From contig JBBSYC010000009.1 in the NCBI GenBank assembly GCA_038045445.1, positions 1-34,192 on the forward strand: a stretch of DNA of 34,192 nt. The letters run 5' to 3'. The notes beneath the pieces were generated by a model. That model did not search any database and was not told the origin of the DNA. It saw only the letters and a list, made by a program, of their open reading frames with translations. Each line of letters begins with the position of its first letter. Within the stretch, counting starts at the first letter, position 1. Shown here piece after piece: positions 8,154-16,371 of this stretch. This DNA comes from SICU01 sp038045445. GTDB lineage: Archaea; Nanobdellota; Nanobdellia; Pacearchaeales; GW2011-AR1. The translations under genes were made by a program, and so were the position numbers.

Positions 8154-10391
8154 ATGAAGAGGTTGCCTGGGGTATTTTTTTACACTGTAATTCTTGCCAT
8201 TCTTTTGGCATTGGGAGTTAGTGCCCAGTCAACATGTGGAGATGCTAACGATATTATATTAAAGCTATCCTCTGGGACTAATTCTCATGGGCAGACTTGG
8301 AACCAGAATGGATATAACTATCAGGTTTGTTTCTCAGATTTGTTTGGGTCTGCTTATTCGGGAGCTAATCCCCATCAATGTATTGGCTCTGGAGCAAGTC
8401 CAGACAATCTTGTTTTGAGATTGAGTTCAAATACTAATGCTCAAGCTCAAGGTCCAGATTACACGGGGACGGCTTATACAACTGATGTTTGTTATGGGGA
8501 TTTGTCTTGTTACAGCACATCTAATTCGTGTGCCTCTGGAGAATTGGAGGTTGTTTCCTTGTCTGCCAATAATAACGCCCATCTTGAAACTTCTAGTTCT
8601 AATAATTATAATTTGAAAATATGCTGTGCAACAAATACTGCAACTAGCCCTAGACTATTCAATCCAATTTGGAAATATTATGATGAATCTCAGATAAATA
8701 CGGGGTCATTGATATGCTCTGGAAGTTATTTAGTGGCAAGTGTTGGAACTAGTGGCCTTGCAGATGGCGAAGGGGTCTCGTTTAAAATATATGATAATGA
8801 TAATCTAGGCTCTGATGAAATTATCAATTTTGTAGGTACTGTTTCTGGAAATAAAGCTAAAGCCATACTTAACTTGACAGATCCGGAAATAAGAGACACT
8901 CTTAACAGTTTTATTGGTGGTCTTGAAGGAAATGAACTTGAACTTTTTTTCACAGTGAATAAGAGCAATGTTCAAGGAATACAGACATCTAATCAAGTAA
9001 TTTATACAGACAATAGAAGTCTTTGTTCTTATAATAAGCCTATTGGGGGGATAAATGCCCCTATTAGAAGAGAGGTTTATTTTAAAGGTACAGTAGTAGA
9101 ATTTGACTCTGAATGTTCTAGCCAAATTGGTCCGTTAAGATATGGGTGGTCTGTAATTCAGAATGGAGAAACACAAAACCGTTTTGAAAAAAACTTCACT
9201 ATGTCCTTTGCAAATTCTGGGCAAGTAAATGTGAGGCTTAAATGCTCTGATGTAAATGAGGGTTTTAGTTTTGATGAATCTCAAATTCTTATTATTGATT
9301 CTTCTTCTGTTCTTGCTTATATAAACGAGCCATCTCTTGATTCTTTTGTTTATTCTTCCCCTCCAATTTCAGGACCTTACTTTCCCCAAACGGTCTCATT
9401 CAGTTCATCTGATAGCTTTGCCTTAAACGTAGTTAATTCATGTAATGATATCCAATGCATTGCTGGTGACTGTCCCTCACAGACTCAAAACTCTCCTTCT
9501 ACTTGCGGAACATACGGAGCTCCTGTTACAATAAATTCTACTGGAACACCTAACTATAATTCTCTTGATTTTAACTGGAGATTCTGGGATAATAATTGGA
9601 ATGAAGAATGGTCTTCATATGAGGGTCCTGGAGTTTATAGAGGGGCGGTAATTTATGATGATGTTTCTAATAGTCTGAATGATAAGCATATGAGTGTTTC
9701 TGTAAGTCATTCAAGTGGGGCGACTGCTAATTTTCAGAGAGATTTTACTTTGGGAAGATGCCTAAATAATGGGAATAATTATTATTCTTCGACTTACGAG
9801 TCATTGCAGACTAGTCTTGAAAATAATGCATGTACTGGGGGAGACACTCTTCCTGAAACTGCAGATGATTGTTGTCCTTCAGGTTTTCAGTGCAGTAATG
9901 ATGGAAGTTCTACTGGTCAGTATTATTGTAAGTTATTAGATAATCCAAATGTTAGATGTGAAGATTTTGACAATGAAACCTCTTGTAATTCAAATAATAA
10001 TCCTTCAATTCCTTCTGCTTCCTATGGTGGAGACCCTCCCCTATGCACATTCCTTAAATGTTATTGGAGTTCCAATTCTAACAGTTGTGGAGTTAGGGCA
10101 ACAAGTTATGGGCAAAATTCTACTGGTTGTAATGTTGGTGGGGGAACGCAACCTGGAAGTGATTGTGCATGGACGACAAGTCAGACAGAATGTGTCAACG
10201 GAAAGAGAACTATATCTTACAATACTATTCTTGGTCCTGCTTCATGCAACAAGGAACCGTTAAGTGTTCCTTGCGGTTCTTTGAGCTTTGAACTTGGATT
10301 CTTTGGGTTTAGGGAGTTTGCTTTATCCTTATTTATTATTGCTGGAATTTATATCTTTATAGGCCTTTTTAAAAAAAATGAAAAAAAATAA
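8154..10391 (+). CDS. Cysteine-rich membrane-anchored surface protein
   Basis: A 745-residue protein of unknown function. Residues 1-24 are a signal peptide ending in SAQ. Three related repeats follow at about 34-60, 86-114 and 131-158, each with a pattern like L-x-L-S-x-x-T/N-N-x-H/Q ending in VCF, VCY or ICC. The middle has a PKD-like stretch (about 290-380). The region from about 555 to 690 is rich in cysteine and Asn/Ser, typical of a disulfide-bonded exterior. One C-terminal membrane span (about 718-738) and a lysine tail (KKNEKK) anchor it with the bulk outside. The next surface-protein gene overlaps its end by 14 nt. Confidence 0.72.
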   Translation: MKRLPGVFFYTVILAILLALGVSAQSTCGDANDIILKLSSGTNSHGQTWNQNGYNYQVCFSDLFGSAYSGANPHQCIGSGASPDNLVLRLSSNTNAQAQGPDYTGTAYTTDVCYGDLSCYSTSNSCASGELEVVSLSANNNAHLETSSSNNYNLKICCATNTATSPRLFNPIWKYYDESQINTGSLICSGSYLVASVGTSGLADGEGVSFKIYDNDNLGSDEIINFVGTVSGNKAKAILNLTDPEIRDTLNSFIGGLEGNELELFFTVNKSNVQGIQTSNQVIYTDNRSLCSYNKPIGGINAPIRREVYFKGTVVEFDSECSSQIGPLRYGWSVIQNGETQNRFEKNFTMSFANSGQVNVRLKCSDVNEGFSFDESQILIIDSSSVLAYINEPSLDSFVYSSPPISGPYFPQTVSFSSSDSFALNVVNSCNDIQCIAGDCPSQTQNSPSTCGTYGAPVTINSTGTPNYNSLDFNWRFWDNNWNEEWSSYEGPGVYRGAVIYDDVSNSLNDKHMSVSVSHSSGATANFQRDFTLGRCLNNGNNYYSSTYESLQTSLENNACTGGDTLPETADDCCPSGFQCSNDGSSTGQYYCKLLDNPNVRCEDFDNETSCNSNNNPSIPSASYGGDPPLCTFLKCYWSSNSNSCGVRATSYGQNSTGCNVGGGTQPGSDCAWTTSQTECVNGKRTISYNTILGPASCNKEPLSVPCGSLSFELGFFGFREFALSLFIIAGIYIFIGLFKKNEKK

Positions 10392-13116
10392 ATTTAAACA
10401 TTTTAGAAAATTAATTTTAGTGACTACTCTGTCAATGGCATTCTTATTCTTAATAGCATTAAATGTTATTGGGGGGGTTAATTATTTAGGGAATAAATTA
10501 CAAACAAACTATTCATACGGAGACAAGATACTCGGCAATGTATATTTGGAAATTGAGAATGCTCCTGGAGAACTAGCTGTGACAAGCAACTTTGGAGGAA
10601 ACGTTACTCTCATTGATTTAATTAGAAGTCATCAAAACCTAATTGAAGGAGAAGATTATACTTGTACATCTGTAGGATGTGTAAACAGCTATTCTTCTTA
10701 CGGACTTATTAATCAGGTTTCTTTAGATTATGAACCTGAATTTTTCGGTTTTGGAATAGATGGACCAGGAGTATCTGTGAAGAATGCTAGAATTACAATA
10801 AATAGCAACGCCCCTGCAAGCTGTACACCAAATGTTTTTGTAGATATTCTTGCGGATGATGATGAGGTGTTAACGAGTAATCAAGGTAATGGAGAGAGTT
10901 GCGGAATAAAGCATACTGGATGTTATAATATGTCAAACACTGCTCAAACAACTCTTTCTACTGGTAGAGAATATTGTGAAAAGATAAGAATACCATCTTC
11001 ACCAGCAATGATTCTTGGGGGGAATATTGGAAAAGGTGAAGGTGTCTCAAATCTTACAATGAAACTTTATAGCTTAGCTGGCAGTTTATTAGGATCTTGC
11101 AGACTACCCCAGAGTTCTCAAAGTTTTCAGGAGCTAAGTTGCATTGCTAATTATTCGTCTCATCAGTCTCAAGAATATTACGTGTGCGTAACTACTTCTG
11201 TTAATAATAATTATAAAGTTGGTTGGGAGACTTCTTCCCCTAATTGCGGGACTGCACAAGGATTCAATTTTCTAAACAGCGACTTTGATTTATTTGCTGA
11301 AACTGTAAAGTATGCTGCTTCACCTAGATTTGTAATAAATCAAGAAAATTACAAGGATGCGTTTAGGTCAAACCTTACCCAAAAGCTCAATAATTACTTG
11401 CAGTCAAACTATAATGGAAATTGTGAATCAAGCTCGTGTTTCATTCCAATAAAGATATTTGGAACCAACCAGTATGCTACATTTAATGATTATATCATAA
11501 ATTATGAAAGCGTCGGGATTCCTGCCTCTAACCAAAATGTTTATGGTCTGGATTATAGATCTCCTAAGATAAACGCAGAAAATTTGAGTATTGATATTTC
11601 CAATGCAAATTTTGTTGTGCCTGAAAGAAGCACGGATAATAAATTTAAATTTTATATTGGAGGAGTCAAATTGTTTGAAAAAGACTTAGCTATTCAAAGA
11701 GGTTTTGCGTTTGACATATATCCTAAATTAGTTGCATTTGGACAGAATTCTAGATTTACAATACTTTCTGATATAAACATAACTGAATCTGTCTGGGATT
11801 TTGGGGACGGTTCTCAAAAACAGATGACTAATGGTAATTTTGCATTTCATGCTTTCACTGCACCGAATGTTTCCTCATTTGATATTAATGTTACTGCAGT
11901 GAATAATCAAACTAAGGCGACAAGACAGTTCAAGATTTTTGTAGGTAGTCCTGTAGAAATAGCCAATCAGACAATAAGGGATTATAAAAATAGATTAAAT
12001 AACCTTAGCTCTCAGATAAATTCTTATCCTTCGTGGTTTACTAAAAAGATACAAGAAATTATCAATCTAAGCAACATGAATGGTTCTTTAAATTCTATTG
12101 AAATAAAATATAAGTCTGCTGTGAGTGAACAAGACTATCAGAATGTGATGCTTGAACTTATAGCTCTTGATGTTCCTCTTTACCTATCATCTGCCCAATC
12201 TGGAAACAGTCTTCCATTAAGTGTTGGTTATGAAAACTTTAATTTGAATTATATTGAACAATTGGAAAATAAAGTTATAGAAAACAAAGAGTTGTTGAGA
12301 GATCAAATTGTTATTTGGATGAATGACAATTTTATGCCAGAGATTTCATTTAAAAAAATTGAAGCTAAGGGAGACTTTGAGAGTAGTACTGTTGGAACTT
12401 TGTTTACTATTGAGACAAAACCTGTAAAATCTGTGGATAGTAGTCCAGTTTACTTAATAATTGGTCATGATGTTGAGAATTATGGGCTCTATAAACAAGA
12501 TTACTCCGTTAAATCTGTAACTTCTGGTATAGACTATTTTACTCTTGACTCTAACAGTCAAACTTTTGAGTTCTTTATCCAGGATGATGTTGATGCTGAA
12601 TCTCTTGGTGCTTACATCTCTCCGTCACTGGATATTCTCTCAAATATTGAACTTCCCGATGAAGAGTGTAATCTGAATGATATTTGTGAAGCATATGAGA
12701 GTTCTAGTAGTTGTCCCGAGGATTGCTCTGGTGGCTGGTTTAAATTTACTTTTTTTGCATGGATTATACTGACTCTTATGGGGCTGGTAATTTATATCTT
12801 GCTACAAGAGTGGTATAAAAAGAATTACCAGCATAGCCTTTTCCCTGAAAACAATGACTTGTATAACTTGATTACATTCATATATAATACAAGAAAATCT
12901 GGACTTAGGGATAAGGATATCAAGGCTAAACTTATACAACAGGGCTGGTCTAATGAAAGGGTAAATTTTGCTTTCAATAAAGTAGATGGAAAAAGAATAG
13001 GGATGTTTGAAATCCCCTTATTTACACGAAGAGACCATAAAGAGACAATTAAACAAATATATGAAAGGCGGGAAAAGGTTGACGTAAGATTTATTAAAAG
13101 ACCTTTTCTAAACTGA
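10378..13116 (+). CDS. PKD-containing surface protein with cytoplasmic tail
   Basis: A 912-residue membrane protein of unknown function. An N-terminal signal or anchor segment (about 12-34) precedes a large exterior with a PKD-type domain (about 450-520, WDFGDGS). A cysteine motif CNLNDIC...CPEDC at about 764-780, common in archaeal surface proteins, lies just before the membrane span (about 787-810). The roughly 100-residue cytoplasmic tail contains an LITFIYNTRKSGLRDKDI...LIQQGWSNERV pattern, a small helical module often seen at the inner end of DPANN membrane proteins. The gene starts inside the end of the preceding one and ends 2 nt before arvA, so the three are probably co-transcribed. 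A run of seven G lies near 10471. Confidence 0.72.
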   Translation: MKKNKFKHFRKLILVTTLSMAFLFLIALNVIGGVNYLGNKLQTNYSYGDKILGNVYLEIENAPGELAVTSNFGGNVTLIDLIRSHQNLIEGEDYTCTSVGCVNSYSSYGLINQVSLDYEPEFFGFGIDGPGVSVKNARITINSNAPASCTPNVFVDILADDDEVLTSNQGNGESCGIKHTGCYNMSNTAQTTLSTGREYCEKIRIPSSPAMILGGNIGKGEGVSNLTMKLYSLAGSLLGSCRLPQSSQSFQELSCIANYSSHQSQEYYVCVTTSVNNNYKVGWETSSPNCGTAQGFNFLNSDFDLFAETVKYAASPRFVINQENYKDAFRSNLTQKLNNYLQSNYNGNCESSSCFIPIKIFGTNQYATFNDYIINYESVGIPASNQNVYGLDYRSPKINAENLSIDISNANFVVPERSTDNKFKFYIGGVKLFEKDLAIQRGFAFDIYPKLVAFGQNSRFTILSDINITESVWDFGDGSQKQMTNGNFAFHAFTAPNVSSFDINVTAVNNQTKATRQFKIFVGSPVEIANQTIRDYKNRLNNLSSQINSYPSWFTKKIQEIINLSNMNGSLNSIEIKYKSAVSEQDYQNVMLELIALDVPLYLSSAQSGNSLPLSVGYENFNLNYIEQLENKVIENKELLRDQIVIWMNDNFMPEISFKKIEAKGDFESSTVGTLFTIETKPVKSVDSSPVYLIIGHDVENYGLYKQDYSVKSVTSGIDYFTLDSNSQTFEFFIQDDVDAESLGAYISPSLDILSNIELPDEECNLNDICEAYESSSSCPEDCSGGWFKFTFFAWIILTLMGLVIYILLQEWYKKNYQHSLFPENNDLYNLITFIYNTRKSGLRDKDIKAKLIQQGWSNERVNFAFNKVDGKRIGMFEIPLFTRRDHKETIKQIYERREKVDVRFIKRPFLN

Positions 13117-13118
13117 AT

Positions 13119-13742
13119 ATGTTAAAAATATTATCAAGATTGTTTGGGTTGTTCAAAAAGAGAGATAACCTTAAGATAGGCTTTTATGGTCCTCCTAATG
13201 CTGGAAAAACTTCCCTTGCAAATTTGCTATGCATGGACTGGACTGGCGAGGAAATTGGTACTGTAAGTGAGATACCTCATGAAACAAGACAGGTGCAATT
13301 CAAGGAAAAAGTGGAGATAGAACATAAAGGTAAAAAAATGGTTCTTAAGATTGTGGATACTCCGGGAATAGCTACTAAAATAGATTATGAAGATTTTCTT
13401 GGATTTGGGATTGCTAAACAAGATGCTAAAAAAAGAGCTAAGGAAGCTACTCAAGGGATTATTGAAGCGATTAAATGGCTTGATGATATGGATGCTGTTG
13501 TGATTGTACTTGATTCAACTGAAAATCCTTATTCTCAAGTTAATTTAACTATAATTGGTAATCTGCTTGCTCGAAAGATTCCAGTGCTTGTTGTTGCTAA
13601 TAAGATAGATTTACGCAAGGCTAATGTTAAAAAAATAGAGGCTGCGTTTCCAGAATACTCTGTAGTGGGAATATCTGCCAAAAAGGCAACTAACATGAAT
13701 GATTTTTATGATGCTCTTTTCAAACTTACTAAAAAAGTATGA
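13119..13742 (+). CDS. arvA: ArvA (OapA), vesicle-forming Ras-superfamily GTPase
   Basis: A 207-residue Era-like small GTPase. The nucleotide-binding motifs are all present: G1 GPPNAGKTS (24-32), a threonine-containing switch region near HETRQV, G3 DTPG (80-83), G4 NKID (161-164) and G5 SAKK near 186. It is followed by DUF2073 and DUF2072 zinc-ribbon genes, the order that defines the archaeal ArvABC module. In Haloferax, ArvA is required for extracellular vesicle production. An amphipathic N-terminal helix (KILSRLFGLFKKRD) may touch the membrane. The gene lies 2 nt after a large surface-protein gene, suggesting one transcript. The family assignment rests on motifs plus context; function in this lineage is inferred. 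Confidence 0.85.
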   Translation: MLKILSRLFGLFKKRDNLKIGFYGPPNAGKTSLANLLCMDWTGEEIGTVSEIPHETRQVQFKEKVEIEHKGKKMVLKIVDTPGIATKIDYEDFLGFGIAKQDAKKRAKEATQGIIEAIKWLDDMDAVVIVLDSTENPYSQVNLTIIGNLLARKIPVLVVANKIDLRKANVKKIEAAFPEYSVVGISAKKATNMNDFYDALFKLTKKV

Positions 13743-13746
13743 AGAG

Positions 13747-13754
13747 ATTTAAAT
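13747..13754 (+). promoter_or_regulatory. TATA box for arvB
   Basis: ATTTAAAT is centred about 24 nt before the ATG at 13774, just after the arvA stop, so arvB can be transcribed separately from the surface-protein operon. Confidence 0.5.
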
Positions 13755-13773
13755 AAAACATGATGTTAATAAT

Positions 13774-14169
13774 ATGGTGAAAAAAAATTTTAAGAATTTA
13801 AGAGGTCCAAGCATACATATAATGCCTTATTCTGAAATAAAAGAGCTTACTATAACTGAAAGAGTTAAAAAAATACTTAATTTGATTCTTGGAAATAAAG
13901 TGGTTATTTTACAAGGAAGGTTGAGACCTGAAGAAGAAATAAGGCTTATTGAGGATACTATGGCTATGGTGGACCATATAAAGTCTTTCAAAGGAATTGA
14001 ACTTGCTGTTGTTGATGCAAATAAGGATGAATCCTTTTTCCTGAAGATGCGAAGAGGAATAGCTCGCGGACTCACTGGAGAATCTAATTCTCTTACAGTA
14101 ATTGGTCCTGCCTCTGTTGTTAAGGAAATAAAAAAAGACCCTTCAAAGATGGAAGTATTTTTTGGTTGA
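13774..14169 (+). CDS. arvB: ArvB (OapB family, DUF2073)
   Basis: A 131-residue soluble protein of the DUF2073/OapB-ArvB family. The family pattern is visible: an N-terminal strand with MPYSEI, then RVKKILNLIL, then VVILQGRLRPEEEIRLIEDTM (about 46-66), HIKSFKGIEL, and a C-terminal LTVIGPASVV strand. In haloarchaea ArvB is encoded with ArvA and takes part in vesicle formation, apparently as a partner of the GTPase. It is 31 nt downstream of arvA and has its own TATA-like box. The fold is known to resemble an RNA-binding OB/KOW-type partner in bacterial OapB, so an RNA role is an alternative. Confidence 0.83.
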   Translation: MVKKNFKNLRGPSIHIMPYSEIKELTITERVKKILNLILGNKVVILQGRLRPEEEIRLIEDTMAMVDHIKSFKGIELAVVDANKDESFFLKMRRGIARGLTGESNSLTVIGPASVVKEIKKDPSKMEVFFG

Positions 14170-14170
14170 C

Positions 14171-14180
14171 TATATATTTA
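14171..14180 (+). promoter_or_regulatory. TATA box for arvC
   Basis: TATATATTTA lies about 30 nt before the ATG at 14206 and directly after the arvB stop. Confidence 0.5.
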
Positions 14181-14205
14181 TTAATCTTAAAAACTCGCAG
14201 ATTGT

Positions 14206-14592
14206 ATGCCAAATCAATGCATTCACTGTTCTGAAATATATCCAGATGGGGCAAGGGAGATTATAGAAGGATGCTCCAAATGCAGAAGTAGGTTTTTCTT
14301 TTACCTTAGCGAGGAAAAATTACAAAAAATTAGAGAGAATAAAGAAGGGAATGTTGTTCAGGAACTTACTTCTGAAGAAAAGAAAAATATAGAACAAGAT
14401 GTCCGAGAGATTACTGGAATAACTGAAATAGATGCCCCGGTTATTCTTGACTTGGAGACTGTAAAGGTTACTAGCCCTGGAAAATATCTTCTTGATATTC
14501 CTAATTTGTTTAGTAAAGAAAGGCCTCTTGTGTATAAGCTTGAAGATGGCAAGTATGTTATTGACTTGTCTTCTACTATTAAGAAAAAGTGA
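14206..14592 (+). CDS. arvC: ArvC (OapC family, DUF2072 zinc-ribbon protein)
   Basis: A 128-residue protein beginning with a zinc ribbon: Cys5-x2-Cys8 and Cys23-x2-Cys26 (GCSKC), followed by an RFFFYL strand. That arrangement is the N-terminal signature of DUF2072/OapC-ArvC proteins. The middle (about 42-72) is charged and probably helical, and the C-terminal half has short beta strands (GKYLLDI, PLVYKLEDGKYVIDL). It completes the arvABC set. The end is convergent with the RHH-like gene 3 nt away. The exact role of ArvC in vesiculation is not known. Confidence 0.82.
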   Translation: MPNQCIHCSEIYPDGAREIIEGCSKCRSRFFFYLSEEKLQKIRENKEGNVVQELTSEEKKNIEQDVREITGITEIDAPVILDLETVKVTSPGKYLLDIPNLFSKERPLVYKLEDGKYVIDLSSTIKKK

Positions 14593-14595
14593 ACT

Positions 14596-14946
14596 TTAAA
14601 CAAACTTTTCAACAGCATCTTCTATAATTTGAGATAGGGGTTTTCCTGTTTTTTCTTTTATAATTCTTAACTTGTTGATTAATTTTCTGCTTAAAGTAAT
14701 ATCTATTCTTTTCTTTCCTAAAGGCCATTCCCTTGTTTTATCATAATTTTCAAGAATCTCAAATACATATTTCCCTTCTTTCATTATTTTATTATGTAAT
14801 TCTTTAGTTATAGACAATTCTGATAATTTAATCCTAATCTGTTCAGAATTTCTAATAGCCAATTCTTTAAATGTCTCGATGCAATCAACAGAATTGGCTA
14901 TAATTGCATTTTTTAACCTCTCCTCTATTGACTTAATGGTTATCAT
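14596..14946 (-). CDS. Hypothetical protein with C-terminal ribbon-helix-helix-like region
   Basis: A 116-residue protein. The last 40 residues (KKRIDITLSRKLINKLRIIKE..., with PLSQIIEDAV) have the strand-helix-helix spacing of an RHH DNA-binding domain. The N-terminal part, about residues 15-35, is encoded by a 47-nt inverted-repeat element (14855-14901) that occurs again, out of coding context, at 31504-31550. This could mean that the element inserted into and became part of the gene, or that the other copy is a decayed fragment of a related gene. It might be a stand-alone antitoxin-like regulator, but no toxin is adjacent. The start at 14946 is the only upstream ATG; a TATA-like box lies rather close to it (about 14 nt). 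Confidence 0.6.
   Translation of the reverse strand: MITIKSIEERLKNAIIANSVDCIETFKELAIRNSEQIRIKLSELSITKELHNKIMKEGKYVFEILENYDKTREWPLGKKRIDITLSRKLINKLRIIKEKTGKPLSQIIEDAVEKFV
14855..14901. repeat. 47-nt inverted-repeat element, copy 1 (inside a gene)
   Basis: ATAGCCAATTCT (14855-14866) and AGAATTGGCTAT (14890-14901) are a perfect 12-bp inverted repeat with a 23-nt spacer ending in AATCAAC. The same arms, spacer length and spacer end occur at 31504-31550. Here the element is read as amino acids of the RHH-like protein. Confidence 0.85.
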
Positions 14947-14995
14947 AATGAGGGATATAAATAATTTGGCTTTTTGAACCCGAGGTGCAAATGCT

Positions 14996-15019
14996 CAGTT
15001 TTCAGTGTCCTTGACTATA
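14996..15019 (+). repeat. Dispersed 24-nt sequence, copy 1
   Basis: TCAGTTTTCAGTGTCCTTGA followed by CTAT is nearly identical to 31455-31478 (two or three differences). It lies in the 141-bp gap between the divergent RHH-like and cca genes. At the second site it forms one arm of a long hairpin; the pairing arm is absent here. Confidence 0.6.
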
Positions 15020-15057
15020 TTAGAACCATATGAACTTTTTGATAACCCTGCACATAC

Positions 15058-15067
15058 CTTTTAAAGT
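15058..15067 (+). promoter_or_regulatory. TATA box for cca
   Basis: CTTTTAAAGT is centred about 26 nt before the ATG at 15088. Confidence 0.45.
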
Positions 15068-15087
15068 AAATAAACCTTTTATAATGT

Positions 15088-16371
15088 ATGTTAAAAAAAG
15101 TGATTGCAGAGCAAATCGAAATCCTCAAGCCAGATAAAACAATTATCTATGAGCTAAAAAAAAGAAGCAACACAATCATAAATTTGCTTAAAGAAGAGAT
15201 ATCCAAATCAGGAATTGATGCTGGTGTCTTTATTGGGGGTAGCTTTGCTAAAGGTACTCTATTGAAGTCTGACAATTATGATGTGGATATTTTTGTCAGA
15301 TTTGACTGGAAATATGATTCTATATCTGATATGCTTGAAAAATTTATTAAAGGAATTTCTAAGAAAATGGAGATTAGATTTGAGAGGGTACATGGGAGCA
15401 GAGATTATTTTAAAGTATTCTCTGAAGGCGTGCCAGGTTATTTTGAAGTAATTCCCGTTACTAAAATAAAGAAGCCTTCTCAGGAAAGAAATGTTACTGA
15501 CTTAACTTATTTTCATGGACCTTATATAAAAAGAAGGATTTCTGGATTAGAAGACCAAGTCAGAGTAGCTAAGAAATTTCTCAAGGCACAAGAAGTTTAT
15601 GGGGCAGAAACTTATGTAAGGGGATTTTCTGGATATACTGTGGAGTTGCTTATAATTAAATACAAAAGCTTTGCCAAAATGCTTAAAGAACTTGTTAAAG
15701 TGGGCTCTGATAAAAGATTAATTATTGATATAGCCAAGCATTATAAAAATTCAAATGAAGTATTTATACAACTTAATGAGGCTAAAATACATAGTCCTGT
15801 TATCTTGATTGACCCTACTTACAAAGAAAGAAATGCACTTGCTGCATTGAGTCATGAAACTTTCGATAGATTTCAGAAAAGTGCACGTATTTTTTTGAAA
15901 AACCCCTCTGCAAAATTCTTTGAAAATAAGGAAGTAAATATTAACAAGTTAAAAGAAATGGCAAATAAAAAAAAGTTAGATTTTGTTTCTGTTTATATGC
16001 AAACAGATAAACAAGCGGGAGATATTGCGGGGACTAAAATGAAAAAATTCTTTGAATTTTTAGTAAAAGAACTACATGAAATATTTATAATTAAAGATAG
16101 TTCATTTAAATATGAGGGTGGAAATAAGGGTAAGGGCTATATAATCGCTAAGTCTAAAAAAGAAATTGTGCGAATCGGACCACCTCTGCATATGAAAAAA
16201 GCAGTTTCAAGTTTTAAGAACAAACATGCAGTTACTTTCATTAAAGGAAAATATATTCATGCTAAACTCGATGTTAAATTTAGCCTAAAAGAATTTTTGG
16301 ATTCGTGGAAAAGTGGAAATGATAATTTAATGATGCAGATGCATATAACTAAATTTGATGTTGAAAATTGA
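15088..16371 (+). CDS. cca: CCA tRNA nucleotidyltransferase, archaeal class I
   Basis: Adds or repairs the 3'-terminal CCA of tRNA. The 427-residue length suits the archaeal class I enzyme. The nucleotidyltransferase signature is present: Gly51-Ser52 in GGSFAKGT and the catalytic aspartates Asp65 and Asp67 in YDVDIFVRF, with a third acidic residue probably at GYFEVIP near 112-118. The following helical block (LEDQVRVAKKFLKA...YGAETYVRGFSGY, about 155-185) is diagnostic of the archaeal family. The tail domain contains the expected C-terminal beta structure (KGYIIAKSKKEIVRIGPP). The last 45 nt overlap the end of the convergent DUF4143 ATPase gene. Confidence 0.95.
   Translation: MLKKVIAEQIEILKPDKTIIYELKKRSNTIINLLKEEISKSGIDAGVFIGGSFAKGTLLKSDNYDVDIFVRFDWKYDSISDMLEKFIKGISKKMEIRFERVHGSRDYFKVFSEGVPGYFEVIPVTKIKKPSQERNVTDLTYFHGPYIKRRISGLEDQVRVAKKFLKAQEVYGAETYVRGFSGYTVELLIIKYKSFAKMLKELVKVGSDKRLIIDIAKHYKNSNEVFIQLNEAKIHSPVILIDPTYKERNALAALSHETFDRFQKSARIFLKNPSAKFFENKEVNINKLKEMANKKKLDFVSVYMQTDKQAGDIAGTKMKKFFEFLVKELHEIFIIKDSSFKYEGGNKGKGYIIAKSKKEIVRIGPPLHMKKAVSSFKNKHAVTFIKGKYIHAKLDVKFSLKEFLDSWKSGNDNLMMQMHITKFDVEN

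Noticed and set aside
9949..10263. Open frame within the 745-aa surface gene
   Set aside because: It lies in another frame of a gene with signal peptide, repeats and membrane anchor, and shows no domain or promoter.
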